Notes: generated by a model not told the origin, from the sequence alone. A stretch of DNA of 64,000 nucleotides from Murdochiella massiliensis (GCF_900059565.1 NZ_FIZW01000001.1:283501-347500), one strand, 5' to 3'. Shown: positions 54,412-63,364, counted from the stretch's first letter. Translations and numbers: made by a program.

Positions 54412-55775
54412 ATATTGAGTACATTAAACTGAAGCATCTGGAGAGCGCCATCGTTACCGTCGATAAAGTGCATGATGTGGGCTACGGCGAAATTGTCACC
54501 ATCACCTCTGAAGGCAAGACATACACCGGACAAGTCATGGCGATCGAAGACGATTTAGCCATGGTGCAGGTCTTCGGCGATACTACGGGTATGCGTGTCG
54601 ACAACGCCGTGGTCACCTTTGAAGGCCATCCGCTTTCCATTCCGCTCAACGCCTCCATTCTGGGCCGCGTGTTCGACGGCTTGGGCAATCCCATCGACGG
54701 CGGCGGCGCGGTATTTTCCAATAAACGCTATAATATCAACGGTTCCGCCATGAATCCGGTCGCTCGCGAATACCCCAAGAATTTTATTCAAACCGGAATT
54801 TCCGCCATTGATGGCTTGATGACTATTATCCGCGGACAGAAGTTACCGATTTTCTCCGGATCCGGTCTGGATCATGACCGCATTGCGGCACAAATCATCC
54901 GGCAATCGCAAATTCGTCATTCGGACGACGACTTTTGCTTTGTTTTCGGGGCGATCGGCGTGCAGAAGGATGAAGCGGATTTCTTTGAAGAAACCTTCCG
55001 TGCCGCCGGCGTACAAGATCAGGTCGCAAGCTTTATCAATCTGGCGGACGATCCGGTCATGGAGCGTTTGATCACGCCGAAGTGCGCCTTAACGGCAGCG
55101 GAATATCTGGCGTTTGAAGAACACAAGCACGTGTTGGTCTTGTTAACGGATATTACCTCTTATGCCGAGGCGTTGCGTGAAATTTCCAACCTTCGTGAGG
55201 AAGTGCCGAGCCGAAAGGGCTTTCCGGGCTATCTCTATTCCGATTTGGCTGCCATGTATGAGCGCGCCGGTATCCTTCGTTCCGGAAAAGGTTCGATTAC
55301 GCTCATTCCGATTCTTTCCATGCCCAATGACGACATCACGCATCCCATTCCGGACTTGACGGGCTATATTACGGAAGGACAGATCGTACTTTCGCGCGAA
55401 CTGTCCCGCCGCGGCATCTATCCGGCCATCGATATTCTGCCGAGCCTATCTCGTTTAATGAAAGACGGCATCGGGGAAGGATTCACGAGGGAAGATCATG
55501 CCGACGTTATGCGCCAAATTTATGCCTCCTACGCCAAAGCGCAGGAAGTGCGCAATCTCGCACAAATTATCGGTGAAGACGATTTGAGCGAAGATGACCG
55601 CAAAATCCTTGCTTTTGGTGACGCGTTTGAAAAGCGATTCCTGCAACAGGAATTCACGGAAAATCGTTCCATTGAGGAGACACTCGACTTGGGCTGGGAA
55701 CTTTTTGCACTGTTGCCGGAAGGCGAACTTTCGCAGATCAGTCCGGAAATGAAAGAAAAGTATTTGAAGCGGTGA
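54408..55775 (+). CDS. ntpB: V-type ATPase subunit B
   Basis: A 455-residue non-catalytic regulatory subunit. It shares the alpha/beta fold ([16 protein letters not shown] in place of a P-loop, [21 protein letters not shown] and [19 protein letters not shown]) and lacks the catalytic Lys of subunit A, as expected. Start GTG 54408, overlapping the ntpA stop. Confidence 0.97.
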   Translation: MNIEYIKLKHLESAIVTVDKVHDVGYGEIVTITSEGKTYTGQVMAIEDDLAMVQVFGDTTGMRVDNAVVTFEGHPLSIPLNASILGRVFDGLGNPIDGGGAVFSNKRYNINGSAMNPVAREYPKNFIQTGISAIDGLMTIIRGQKLPIFSGSGLDHDRIAAQIIRQSQIRHSDDDFCFVFGAIGVQKDEADFFEETFRAAGVQDQVASFINLADDPVMERLITPKCALTAAEYLAFEEHKHVLVLLTDITSYAEALREISNLREEVPSRKGFPGYLYSDLAAMYERAGILRSGKGSITLIPILSMPNDDITHPIPDLTGYITEGQIVLSRELSRRGIYPAIDILPSLSRLMKDGIGEGFTREDHADVMRQIYASYAKAQEVRNLAQIIGEDDLSEDDRKILAFGDAFEKRFLQQEFTENRSIEETLDLGWELFALLPEGELSQISPEMKEKYLKR

Positions 55776-55778
55776 GAC

Positions 55779-56411
55779 ATGGCCTTTTTTAAGATTACAC
55801 CGACCAAAGCTAATTTAATGAAAGTGAAAGCGATGCTTGCGCTGATGGAGTCCAGCTATACGCTTTTGGACAAAAAACGCGTCGTTCTTCTGCGTGCGGC
55901 CAATGCCGAGCAGAAGAAAAAAGCGGATCTGGAAGCGCGCCTGCAAACCGTGAGCGCGGATTTTCAGAAAAAGCTGAAGCACGCCACAGTGGCCATGGGA
56001 CATTATCGACTGGAATCCATCGCTGCCGGCATGCCTTTTGACGAATCCATTACCTTGAGTAACCGCTCCTATATGGGCGTAGAGGTAACCCATCTGCACT
56101 ATGAGGAAAGCACGAAGGATGAGCTGGATTATGACACCGTACACATTACCCTCGATTTTGCGACCGGAGCCATGCAGGAGTTTAAGAGTATCCTGTTGGA
56201 ATTGGCTTCGGTTACGGACGCGGCGGATCGTCTGCAGCGGGAGATGCTGAAAACACAGAAGCGTGCCAATGCTCTGGAAAAGGTGCAAATTCCCAAATAT
56301 AAAATATATCGTGATTTTATTGCGCAATCGCTCGAAGAAAAAGAGCGTGAGGAGTTTTTCCGCCTAAAATTGCTCAAGAAGAAAAAGATGAGAAAGAAAC
56401 AACAGGCCTAA
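55779..56411 (+). CDS. ntpD: V-type ATPase subunit D (central shaft)
   Basis: A 210-residue helical shaft subunit. PTKANLMKVKAMLALMESSYTLLDKKR is the conserved N-terminal helix (cited here in pieces: ITPTKANLMKVK and LLDKKRVVLL), and the C-terminus EKVQIPKYKIYRDFIAQSLEEKEREEFFRLK is typical, ending in a Lys tract. It ends the operon; no clear terminator follows before the ABC exporter gene. Confidence 0.94.
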   Translation: MAFFKITPTKANLMKVKAMLALMESSYTLLDKKRVVLLRAANAEQKKKADLEARLQTVSADFQKKLKHATVAMGHYRLESIAAGMPFDESITLSNRSYMGVEVTHLHYEESTKDELDYDTVHITLDFATGAMQEFKSILLELASVTDAADRLQREMLKTQKRANALEKVQIPKYKIYRDFIAQSLEEKEREEFFRLKLLKKKKMRKKQQA

Positions 56412-56495
56412 AATCGTCCGAAGCAGGTATTCATCGTTTGGGATATTCTCAAGTGGTTTGTCTATAAATACGTATCCGTGCATAAGGGGGAAACG

Positions 56496-56544
56496 ATGAG
56501 AAAAAATAAGGACACAAAGGGCGGGGCAATGAGAAAAAATAAGG
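56496..56544 (+). repeat. Direct repeat duplicating the ABC exporter start
   Basis: The 16-base sequence ATGAGAAAAAATAAGG occurs at 56496-56511 and 56529-56544, a period of 33 bases, giving two in-frame copies of the peptide MRKNK. Confidence 0.9.
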
Positions 56545-58043
56545 CGTATTGGCTCACCATCTCATTCACGACGTTGAACGTTGCCGCCAATGTGCTCTAC
56601 AACTTTGCCATGGCTCTGCTTTTAGAGGCACTCATCGCACAGGATTTTCATCGGTTGATCCGGGCTGTTGGCGTCAACTTTTTCGGCGTTTTCATTATTT
56701 TAGCAACCGATGCGGCGATGAAGATTTTTCAGGCGCAATACATTATTGACCAACAGCTACAAATGCGCAAAATACAAATCTCTCGCTTGAGCGGCTACGA
56801 AATATCCAATCTGACGAGCGATATGGATTTGCTGGAGAACAACTTTTTCAATCCGTATTTTAGTAGTGTTGAAAACGGGCTTCAAATTGCCATGGCTTTG
56901 GCAGCCTTATTGTGGATTGATTGGCGTCTCGCGTGCGTCAGCTTGGTTCTTTTCGGTGTCATTGTTATAACCAACAGCAAGATGGGGCCTTATAGCGAAC
57001 GAATGGTGCAAGAGTATTCCACAGCAAACGAAACCTTTCTTCATCACCTTACGGATCTCTTTAATGGAAGAAAGGTGTATGCTGTTTTTGATTTTTCACG
57101 TGGCTTTAAGGAAGCACATATGCCGCTGTTCCGTGCGTTCAACGAGGCATGGATCTCGTTAAAGCATCGTTCTATCGTCCTAGAACAGATTAGCGCTCTT
57201 TCCAGTGTAATTGCCCAAGTGGTGAATCTCTTTGTTTTGGCGCTACTCATTTTTATTGGAGCCATCCCTATTTCGTTGGTTCTGACCGCCGGAAATCTCA
57301 CGGGTCAGTTGTATAATTCGCTCGCCTCCTTTCCGGAATTGTTGAGCAAAGTCAAAGGCGCTCGTCCTTTATACGCGCGCCTTTCAAAGGGAGAGGCGGA
57401 GGATGATAAGGAAAAGCCGATTCTTGAACACGAACTGACCGCCTCCGGATTGATAAAAAGGTATGGAGATAAAACACTTTTTCAAGCTGTGAACGTGTCC
57501 ATTCGGCGTGGAGAAAATGTACGCATCGTCGGACCGAGCGGAAGCGGCAAGACCACCTTACTGAATATTCTTTTCGGCGTCGATGCTCCTGATGAAGGGG
57601 CCATTCAAATCGATGGAACTGTGATTTCTCCCTATCGCGGAGTGCGGAACATGGCGTATATCACGCAAAATAATTATATTTTTGAAAATACGGTGCGGTT
57701 TAATATTACGCTTGGCGATACTTTTTCGAACGAAGAGATCGAGCGCATTGCCCATCTTGTCGGAATCGACCGCTTCGTCAATCAAGATGGTCTGGATATG
57801 AACCTGCTGGAGCATGGCGAGAATATTTCCGGCGGCGAGCGTCAGCGCATTGCCCTCGCTCGCGCATTGATCCGCAAAAAAGACGTTATACTTGTCGATG
57901 AAACAACTTCCAACTTGGATACAGACAGTGCGCGCGAGATCGAGGAGATTCTTTTGCAAGACCCGAATATTACCTTCGTCTACGTGAAACATGACGAACA
58001 TGCGGAAGAAGATCCTCGCTTCGATCGTATTATCACCTTATAA
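56496..58043 (+). CDS. ABC half-exporter (membrane and ATPase domains fused)
   Basis: A 515-residue type IV ABC exporter subunit with a membrane domain of five to six helices (about 20-285) and an ATPase domain: Walker A GPSGSGKTT, signature ISGGERQRIALARAL, Walker B VILVDETTSNLD. It should act as a homodimer or with a partner encoded elsewhere; substrate unknown. Two near-identical N-terminal starts exist because of an 11-codon direct duplication (ATGs at 56496 and 56529); AAGGGGG at 56484-56490 favours the first, and a still longer frame starts with GTG 56478. Confidence 0.85.
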   Translation: MRKNKDTKGGAMRKNKAYWLTISFTTLNVAANVLYNFAMALLLEALIAQDFHRLIRAVGVNFFGVFIILATDAAMKIFQAQYIIDQQLQMRKIQISRLSGYEISNLTSDMDLLENNFFNPYFSSVENGLQIAMALAALLWIDWRLACVSLVLFGVIVITNSKMGPYSERMVQEYSTANETFLHHLTDLFNGRKVYAVFDFSRGFKEAHMPLFRAFNEAWISLKHRSIVLEQISALSSVIAQVVNLFVLALLIFIGAIPISLVLTAGNLTGQLYNSLASFPELLSKVKGARPLYARLSKGEAEDDKEKPILEHELTASGLIKRYGDKTLFQAVNVSIRRGENVRIVGPSGSGKTTLLNILFGVDAPDEGAIQIDGTVISPYRGVRNMAYITQNNYIFENTVRFNITLGDTFSNEEIERIAHLVGIDRFVNQDGLDMNLLEHGENISGGERQRIALARALIRKKDVILVDETTSNLDTDSAREIEEILLQDPNITFVYVKHDEHAEEDPRFDRIITL

Positions 58044-58137
58044 TGTCTGTGGATTTCGGTGTTCGCTTTCCATCAGCAAGACAATGGTAGTCGAATGGAT
58101 AATCCATCGTCAAAATTGCGTTTGGGAGGGAGAGACC

Positions 58138-59142
58138 ATGAACAAAAAGATTTTGCTTTTGGGTACCGGCGGAACCATTGCATCGGTGGCCACAAAAGAT
58201 GGACTTACGCCGGCGATTACGGCTGAAGAGCTGTTGGCGTATTTGCCGGAGCTATCTCCTTCTATTGAAGTAGATGCTGTACAGCTGCTCAACCTCGACT
58301 CAACCAATATTGAAGTATGCCATTGGTTGGCCATGGCAAAGGCCATTGAAGAGCATTATGACGCGTATGACGGTTTCGTTCTCTGTCATGGAACAGATAC
58401 ATTGGCCTATTCTTCCGCAGCTCTTTCTTATTTGATTCAGCATTCGCCCAAGCCCATCGTGCTTACCGGATCACAAAAACCGATTAATCTCGACAATACC
58501 GATGCGCGTGTCAATTTGCGTGACGCTGTGCGCTTTGCAGCCGATCCGCGTGCCCACGACGTGAATATCGTGTTCGAGGGCAAGGTGATCTGTGGTACGC
58601 GTGTGCAGAAGGTGCGTACAAAAAGCTACAATGCCTTTGACAGTGTGAATTATCCGTTGTTGGCGGCGATCCAGGAGGAGCGAATCGCCTTCTATATTGA
58701 AGACAAAGCGCGTCAAAGCGCACCGGTTCATTTTTATTCCACGCTCGATCCTGCTGTGGGCCTGTTTAAGTTGACGCCCTCCCTTGATCCGAAGATGCTC
58801 ACTATTTTTGGTCGTTCGTTCCACGCTGTGATCATCGAAGCGTTCGGTGTGGGCGGTTTGCCAACGTATCGGGCAGGCGCTTATCGTGATGCAGTTGCGG
58901 AGTTGATCCGTGAAGGAAAAACAATTGTGATGACTACGCAGGTACCGTATGAAGGAAGCGATATGTCCGTCTATGCCGTGGGGCGGGATGTTAAAGAAGA
59001 TCTCGATCTTTGGGAAGCCTATGATATGTCGCTGCCGTCGGTGGTGACGAAATTGATGTGGGTAATGGGTCAAACTGCATATCCAAAGGAAGCACGAAAA
59101 CTCTTTCAAACGCCCATCAACCGCGATACGCTGTGGTTTTAG
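58138..59142 (+). CDS. ansA: Type I (cytoplasmic) L-asparaginase
   Basis: A 334-residue enzyme hydrolysing asparagine to aspartate and ammonia. Catalytic Thr in LLGTGGTIAS near the N-terminus and the second Thr motif LCHGTDTLAYS, then TGSQKPINLDNTDARVN. No signal peptide, so cytoplasmic type I. GGGAGGG is eight bases before ATG 58138; the frame continues upstream to 57991 into the ABC gene, which is not credible. Stop codon TAG merges with a run of eight G. Confidence 0.92.
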   Translation: MNKKILLLGTGGTIASVATKDGLTPAITAEELLAYLPELSPSIEVDAVQLLNLDSTNIEVCHWLAMAKAIEEHYDAYDGFVLCHGTDTLAYSSAALSYLIQHSPKPIVLTGSQKPINLDNTDARVNLRDAVRFAADPRAHDVNIVFEGKVICGTRVQKVRTKSYNAFDSVNYPLLAAIQEERIAFYIEDKARQSAPVHFYSTLDPAVGLFKLTPSLDPKMLTIFGRSFHAVIIEAFGVGGLPTYRAGAYRDAVAELIREGKTIVMTTQVPYEGSDMSVYAVGRDVKEDLDLWEAYDMSLPSVVTKLMWVMGQTAYPKEARKLFQTPINRDTLWF

Positions 59143-59149
59143 GGGGGGG
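59142..59149 (+). repeat. G8 homopolymer at the ansA stop
   Basis: Eight consecutive G beginning with the last base of the TAG stop codon of the asparaginase gene. Confidence 0.9.
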
Positions 59150-59176
59150 ATCCTTTCGTTCTGAATTCTTAATCAT

Positions 59177-59245
59177 GAACCGACTTCAAAAAAACAAGAG
59201 GCAGTAGATTCTTGATTTTGAGTGGAAGTCGGTTCGTTATTTTCA
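59177..59245 (+). terminator. Long stem-loop terminator after ansA
   Basis: GAACCGACTTC (59177-59187) and GAAGTCGGTTC (59225-59235), 11 perfect pairs, with an inner CAAGA/TCTTG stem, followed by GTTATTTTC. Confidence 0.65.
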
Positions 59246-59280
59246 CTCTATTTTTACAAAACTATAATCATCATTTGTAT

Positions 59281-59310
59281 TTGTGAAAACGATATAGCAT
59301 GTATTATAAT
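59281..59310 (+). promoter_or_regulatory. Promoter of the ABC cassette
   Basis: TTGTGA (59281-59286), 18 bases, perfect TATAAT (59305-59310). Start of transcription near 59317 leaves a leader of about 170 nt containing the G10 tract. Confidence 0.7.
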
Positions 59311-59344
59311 TGGAGTAGACAGTTAGGTTGTCTTGATAGAAAAT

Positions 59345-59354
59345 GGGGGGGGGG
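59345..59354 (+). repeat. G10 homopolymer in the leader of the ABC cassette
   Basis: Ten consecutive G between the promoter (59281-59310) and the first gene of the cassette (59488). It lies about 28 bases after the predicted transcription start. Confidence 0.9.
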
Positions 59355-59487
59355 TACACACAAGTAAGATTGTTGTCGGCAAAACAGGGAAAACGATTCG
59401 CGGCAGGCTAAAAATTATCATCGCTATCTGAAACAAGGGACTCAACTGCGCTGCAAAAGTATTAATCAAAGAAAGGGAGGAATGAAA

Positions 59488-60042
59488 ATGCCAAAGAGAT
59501 TTAAAGTCTTTATAGGTGCTTTAGTAGGGCTTTTTCTATTTTGCGCCTTTCAAATATTTCAGATCAATCGTGAAATACCAAATCAAGTACGAGAAGTACA
59601 AAAGTCATTGCCATATACTTTGAATGTAGATGGTACCGAAGTAACGGTGACCGATTACGCATTTGGTACGAAAGAACTGGATGGAATAACCTATCATACT
59701 TGTACGATCTTCTTGCAAGTAAAAACAGGCGACGATATGCCTGATCCGAAGGCTTCTCTCTTTCCTTTTGCTATGGTTGAAAATGATTATATTTTCCCGG
59801 ACATACAAGAATATTCTGAGAATCTTCGCGATCCCGAAACGAGAGCACTTGTGTTGGAGCCCAATAACGCGGTGGAAGGAAGCATTATGTTTTTGCTTAG
59901 CGCTGCACAAAAAGCCGATTCCGTTCGACCGGCATTGGTTATGAAGCCGCGCGCATATCTTGAATTGTATGATCGTGAATGGAATGCAGGTAATCTATAC
60001 CTTGAATTTATTCCTTTGGAGGCCAAACATGTTCAATCTTGA
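59488..60042 (+). CDS. Single-pass membrane protein of unknown function (ABC cassette)
   Basis: A 184-residue protein with a basic N-terminus, one membrane helix (about 6-24) and an outward beta-rich domain (LNVDGTEVTVTDYAFGTKEL, quoted in part as VDGTEVTVTDYAF, and YLELYDREWNAGNLYLEFIPL, quoted in part as WNAGNLYLEFIPL). No family recognised; the layout recalls accessory membrane proteins of ABC systems. GGGAGG at 59475-59480 gives ideal spacing to ATG 59488 and poor spacing to ATG 59482. It overlaps the next gene by 14 bases, so it belongs to the cassette. Confidence 0.7.
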   Translation: MPKRFKVFIGALVGLFLFCAFQIFQINREIPNQVREVQKSLPYTLNVDGTEVTVTDYAFGTKELDGITYHTCTIFLQVKTGDDMPDPKASLFPFAMVENDYIFPDIQEYSENLRDPETRALVLEPNNAVEGSIMFLLSAAQKADSVRPALVMKPRAYLELYDREWNAGNLYLEFIPLEAKHVQS

Positions 60043-60847
60043 CTTGTATCGGGTGTGTTATCGAAAACGCATTTGGGCGATCATTCCTATCCTCTTCATT
60101 TGTTGTTTCGTAGCCATACAGGATATTTCATTTGGAGATGGAGGGGAAATACCCCTGGATGTAAGACACTGGTTTCCATTAAATAGCGCATGGAATATGT
60201 GGCAACCCTTCTCCAACGGAATTCCGGCGACGATATTAGGATGGCTTTCATTTGTGATGGTTGCCCTACCGGCAAGCGACCTCTTCTATGAAGATCAAAA
60301 ACATCGCCTTGTTGTTCCTTTTCGCACAGAGAAGAGGCAAAAGATAATTACCAGATCGCACTATATCCTGAATTTTTTAGCCGGCTTTTCTGTATTGCTT
60401 CTTTTGGGGATGGTGCAGAATGCCATCATTTTTACGCGAATTCCTATGATCCCCATTTCGGAACACTATATTCCTCCGGCGTCAGGTCAAAATATCTTTT
60501 CTCTGTTTTTCCTGAAGCACCCTTTCTTCTATCTTGTTTTTGCATTATTACGATGTGGACTTTTTGGGGGAATATTGGCGTGTGCGTCGCTGTCAATAAA
60601 TTATTGGTTAAAAGGAAGCTATGCGGGGCTATTTATTCCGTTTTTTGTCATTCAAGTTTTCGACTTTTTATGGAACCGATTGGCTCGACTTCTTCAGCTT
60701 CCCATCGAGTGGTTTGCCCAGCTATCGATCCGATTCCCCTATGGCGTTGTAGCCTTAAACACTATGGCAAAAATCGAACTCGGCGTTTGGGTCTTCTTCA
60801 TTTTCGCAACATATTTGCATGCCTGTCGCAATCGAGATGTGCTATGA
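60029..60847 (+). CDS. ABC-2-like membrane permease, first of two
   Basis: A 272-residue protein with about six membrane helices and short loops (IIPILFICCFVAIQD, LNFLAGFSVLLLLGMVQN). No sequence motif beyond topology. The next two genes encode a similar permease and an ATPase, so it is probably one half of a heteromeric ABC transporter. Comparable two-permease sets are known in bacteriocin/lantibiotic immunity (LanEFG), a resemblance only in layout. TTGGAGG precedes ATG 60029. Confidence 0.7.
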   Translation: MFNLDLYRVCYRKRIWAIIPILFICCFVAIQDISFGDGGEIPLDVRHWFPLNSAWNMWQPFSNGIPATILGWLSFVMVALPASDLFYEDQKHRLVVPFRTEKRQKIITRSHYILNFLAGFSVLLLLGMVQNAIIFTRIPMIPISEHYIPPASGQNIFSLFFLKHPFFYLVFALLRCGLFGGILACASLSINYWLKGSYAGLFIPFFVIQVFDFLWNRLARLLQLPIEWFAQLSIRFPYGVVALNTMAKIELGVWVFFIFATYLHACRNRDVL

Positions 60848-61578
60848 AGCTATTTAGTCGCAACCTCATCTATTATTTTTTCTTTTGCTTGCGGAAATCA
60901 CTTCTCATTCTGATGATTATTACGCTTTTCCAGGGGATGGCATTACAGGAGGGAGCGGAGATGGGATTATCTCCCTATGAGACATGGATGCAGATCGTTC
61001 AATATGACGTTGGCTTGCATGTGGATGCTTCCATGTATCGACTTCCTTCTGTGTGGTTTTTATTACATTTCCTTCCTGTGTGGCTGTTTTCCGATGCTTT
61101 TTGGAAGGACTATCAAGCGAACGGATGTCAGCTCTTGTTGCAGTCCGGATCGAAAAGACTTTACTTTATGGTAGGACTTGGAAGCATATGTACCCTGTGC
61201 ATAGCTTTTCATGGGACGTTAGTTCTTGTGCTAAGCGTTCTTGCATTGGTCAAAGGCGGAGGTGTTAGTGGATGGATGTCTTTTTTACGAATTCATCTGT
61301 TTTTTACCATAGAGAATATTGTGTTCCTTACAGCAGTGCTTTTTCTAAGTGTATGGATACTGTATCGAGTGGGGCTTGTCGTTGTTTTTTTGTGGTTAGG
61401 AGCAGTTAGCTTGATACCATCGCCATTTCTGTTGGGCAGTGGCTCTCTCGTTTTTCGCCAAGATTTTTTAGAGCCGGAAGGATATTCGCTTCCTCTCAAT
61501 CTTGTAGTCTGCGCGCTATATCTCTTTATGGTTTTTATTCTCTATTATCGACGAACAAAGAACGTCGATGTTCTGTGA
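60844..61578 (+). CDS. ABC-2-like membrane permease, second of two
   Basis: A 244-residue protein with about six helices (YYFFFCLRKSLLILMII, VWFLLHFLPVWLFSDAF). It shares the ATGA overlap with the first permease and has the same weakly conserved topology. No known motif. Likely partner of the first permease. Confidence 0.7.
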   Translation: MKLFSRNLIYYFFFCLRKSLLILMIITLFQGMALQEGAEMGLSPYETWMQIVQYDVGLHVDASMYRLPSVWFLLHFLPVWLFSDAFWKDYQANGCQLLLQSGSKRLYFMVGLGSICTLCIAFHGTLVLVLSVLALVKGGGVSGWMSFLRIHLFFTIENIVFLTAVLFLSVWILYRVGLVVVFLWLGAVSLIPSPFLLGSGSLVFRQDFLEPEGYSLPLNLVVCALYLFMVFILYYRRTKNVDVL

Positions 61579-61588
61579 GGAGGACACC

Positions 61589-62218
61589 GTGATTGAATTA
61601 AAAAACGTTGGAAAAAAGTTGGCTGAAGAGTGGGTTTTGAAAAATGTCACGTTGGACATAGAAGAAGGTGGAATTTATGGATTCGTAGGACAGAACGGAT
61701 CGGGGAAGACGATGCTCTTTCGGGCTATTCTTGGACTCATTCAGCTCACAGAGGGCGAATGTTACATAGATGGGCATAAAGTAGATTTCGATCATCTACC
61801 AAAGGATGTGGGACTACTCCTTGAAGCTCCGGCATCCTTGCCCTATCTGAGCGGAGAGCAAAATTTAAAATTGCTTTCCTATTTGAAGTCGGAAATAACG
61901 GATAAAGAAATATCCGACATGATGAACAAAGTAGGACTGGCAAAGGCGAAGAACAAAGCGTACGGAAAGTATTCATTGGGCATGAAGCAACGATTAGGTC
62001 TTGCCTCGGCCTTCCTTCACGCACCGCGTCTCATTATATTAGATGAACCCACGAATGCATTGGATTCGCAAGGAATTGAAATATTAGTGCAGCTGCTGAA
62101 GATCTATGCATCTAAGGAGCGAATCATTCTGATTGCAAGCCATGATGAGCGATTTTTGTCTCAGGTAACGAATAGACTTTTTTACATGAGCAAGGGACAA
62201 CTAACGAAAACGTTGTAA
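61589..62218 (+). CDS. ABC transporter ATP-binding protein
   Basis: A 209-residue ATPase: Walker A GQNGSGKTM, Q-loop region, signature YSLGMKQRLGLA (degenerate form SLGMKQR common in ABC-2 exporters), Walker B LIILDEPTNAL and switch His in ASHDERF. Short length and the SLGMKQR signature fit drug or peptide export/immunity systems. Start GTG 61589 with AGGAGG at 61578-61583, overlapping nothing; ten bases after the second permease. Confidence 0.93.
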   Translation: MIELKNVGKKLAEEWVLKNVTLDIEEGGIYGFVGQNGSGKTMLFRAILGLIQLTEGECYIDGHKVDFDHLPKDVGLLLEAPASLPYLSGEQNLKLLSYLKSEITDKEISDMMNKVGLAKAKNKAYGKYSLGMKQRLGLASAFLHAPRLIILDEPTNALDSQGIEILVQLLKIYASKERIILIASHDERFLSQVTNRLFYMSKGQLTKTL

Positions 62219-62221
62219 CGA

Positions 62222-62410
62222 TCTTCATGTGATGGAGGTGTTCCGTATCATACGATGATTGTTCATTCAACAGGAAGTAATGCCGGAAACATAGTGATTT
62301 CAGCACACACTACAGCAAGACGAAATTATCCATTAAAAAAACTGGGGTTAGGAATATCTTCTACACGCCAATGGTTAGGCTTAAAGATTGGGGGCAACTA
62401 TGGATATTAA
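62222..62410 (+). pseudogene. Remnant of a putative amidase-domain protein (C-terminal fragment)
   Basis: After the ATPase stop, the same reading frame stays open for 62 codons to TAA at 62408-62410. It reads SCDGGVPYHTMIVHS, then NAGNIVISAHTTARRNYPL. This resembles the C-terminal part of putative amidase domains (the Amidase_6 type: Asp-Gly-x-x-x-x-His-x-Met-Ile-Val ... His-Thr ... Arg-Asn-x-Pro-Leu), recognised from memory. No Shine-Dalgarno precedes the first ATG (62255) at a useful distance, and the N-terminal domain is missing. It overlaps the start of the next gene by 11 bases. Best read as a truncated gene left by a deletion or insertion; a 51-residue peptide from ATG 62255 is the alternative. 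Confidence 0.5.
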
Positions 62411-63191
62411 AAAAACAATGCTTTCGTTCGCTTTATGCGGACTTTCATTATTGATTTTAAGTTCATGTGGAAAGACAGGACGTTCAGCGGAGGAGGATGC
62501 TTCGGCAAGCGAACAAGTAGCAACGGATGCGTCTCATGAAGATACATCAAAAGAGTCCAACGAAAAGGTATCTTTTTCCAGAAATAGTACCATGTATGAA
62601 GTGACTGAACAGGTTAAAGCGTTTTTTGCATCGGATTGGTACGGCTTTAAGAAAAATAAAGCCCACTCCATTCTATTATCAGACGCGGCTAAGAAATCTA
62701 TGGAACGGGATAGTACCGCAAGAGATCCTTCAATGACAAAATTTGAACGATTTAACGTGATGGATACGTTTAAAAAAGATGATTCCATCCTTATGTTAGT
62801 CGACACGGTTGTGACCAATGAAGCACAAACATCCGGTTCCGGTTGCGTTTATCGTTTGCTCTTAACGATGGAAGATGATCATCTAAGGCTTGATCAAATC
62901 ATTGGAGAAAGCGGTGAGGACGCCATAAACTATCGCTCAAACATGACGGTAGAAGAGATGCACCAGGATATTGATCTTATGGCAAAAAGACTACTGTCAA
63001 CAGTTGATTCACCGGATGTAAAAGCGGCATATCAAAAGGATATCGACGAGGCGAAGAAGAAATGTGATCCCAATAACCCAATGGATTTTTACTATACGAT
63101 GGGCATGTTTGGACGTTCCAGCATGGGAATAGTGGACAGGGACATGTTGATTCCTATTATGCAGAAGCATGATGTGGCAGAGAAGCAGTAA
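62400..63191 (+). CDS. Lipoprotein of unknown function
   Basis: A 263-residue putative lipoprotein. Signal peptide with lipobox LILSSC (Cys about 23), a Ser/Glu/Asp-rich spacer (about 25-60) and a helical extracytoplasmic domain (YEVTEQVKAFFASDWYGF; TVEEMHQDIDLMAKRLL). No family recognised. GGGGG at 62390-62394 precedes ATG 62400. It follows the ABC cassette and may be a substrate-binding or accessory part, but the remnant between them makes cotranscription uncertain. Confidence 0.72.
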   Translation: MDIKKTMLSFALCGLSLLILSSCGKTGRSAEEDASASEQVATDASHEDTSKESNEKVSFSRNSTMYEVTEQVKAFFASDWYGFKKNKAHSILLSDAAKKSMERDSTARDPSMTKFERFNVMDTFKKDDSILMLVDTVVTNEAQTSGSGCVYRLLLTMEDDHLRLDQIIGESGEDAINYRSNMTVEEMHQDIDLMAKRLLSTVDSPDVKAAYQKDIDEAKKKCDPNNPMDFYYTMGMFGRSSMGIVDRDMLIPIMQKHDVAEKQ

Positions 63192-63335
63192 TTCTCGTCT
63201 ATGGAAGATCTTCCAAAGATCGACCCAATGAGATGCTTTTCTATCAATAGAAAGGCTTGATTTGGCGAAAAAACCTTCATCAGTGGGGAATAGCGTTTCT
63301 CTACAGAAAAAATGAAAAAAACTTGGAAAAGGTGC

Positions 63336-63364
63336 TTGACAGTTCAGGCACCTTTTAGTATTCT
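63336..63364 (+). promoter_or_regulatory. rRNA operon promoter P1
   Basis: Perfect TTGACA (63336-63341), 17 bases, TATTCT (63359-63364). Confidence 0.78.

Larger units (their letters stand above)
59143..59487. other. Intergenic interval before the ABC cassette
   Basis: 345 bases without a recognisable gene. In order it holds the G8 run, a long stem-loop behind ansA, a sigma-A-type promoter, a G10 tract and the Shine-Dalgarno of the next gene. A short frame in the leader (59360 onward, reading TSKIVVGKTGKTIRGRLK) has no start of its own and is probably chance. Confidence 0.6.

Noticed and set aside
59343..59431. Leader peptide read through the G10 tract
   Set aside because: In the sequence as given, ATG 59343 is out of frame with the following protein-like codons, and there is no Shine-Dalgarno.
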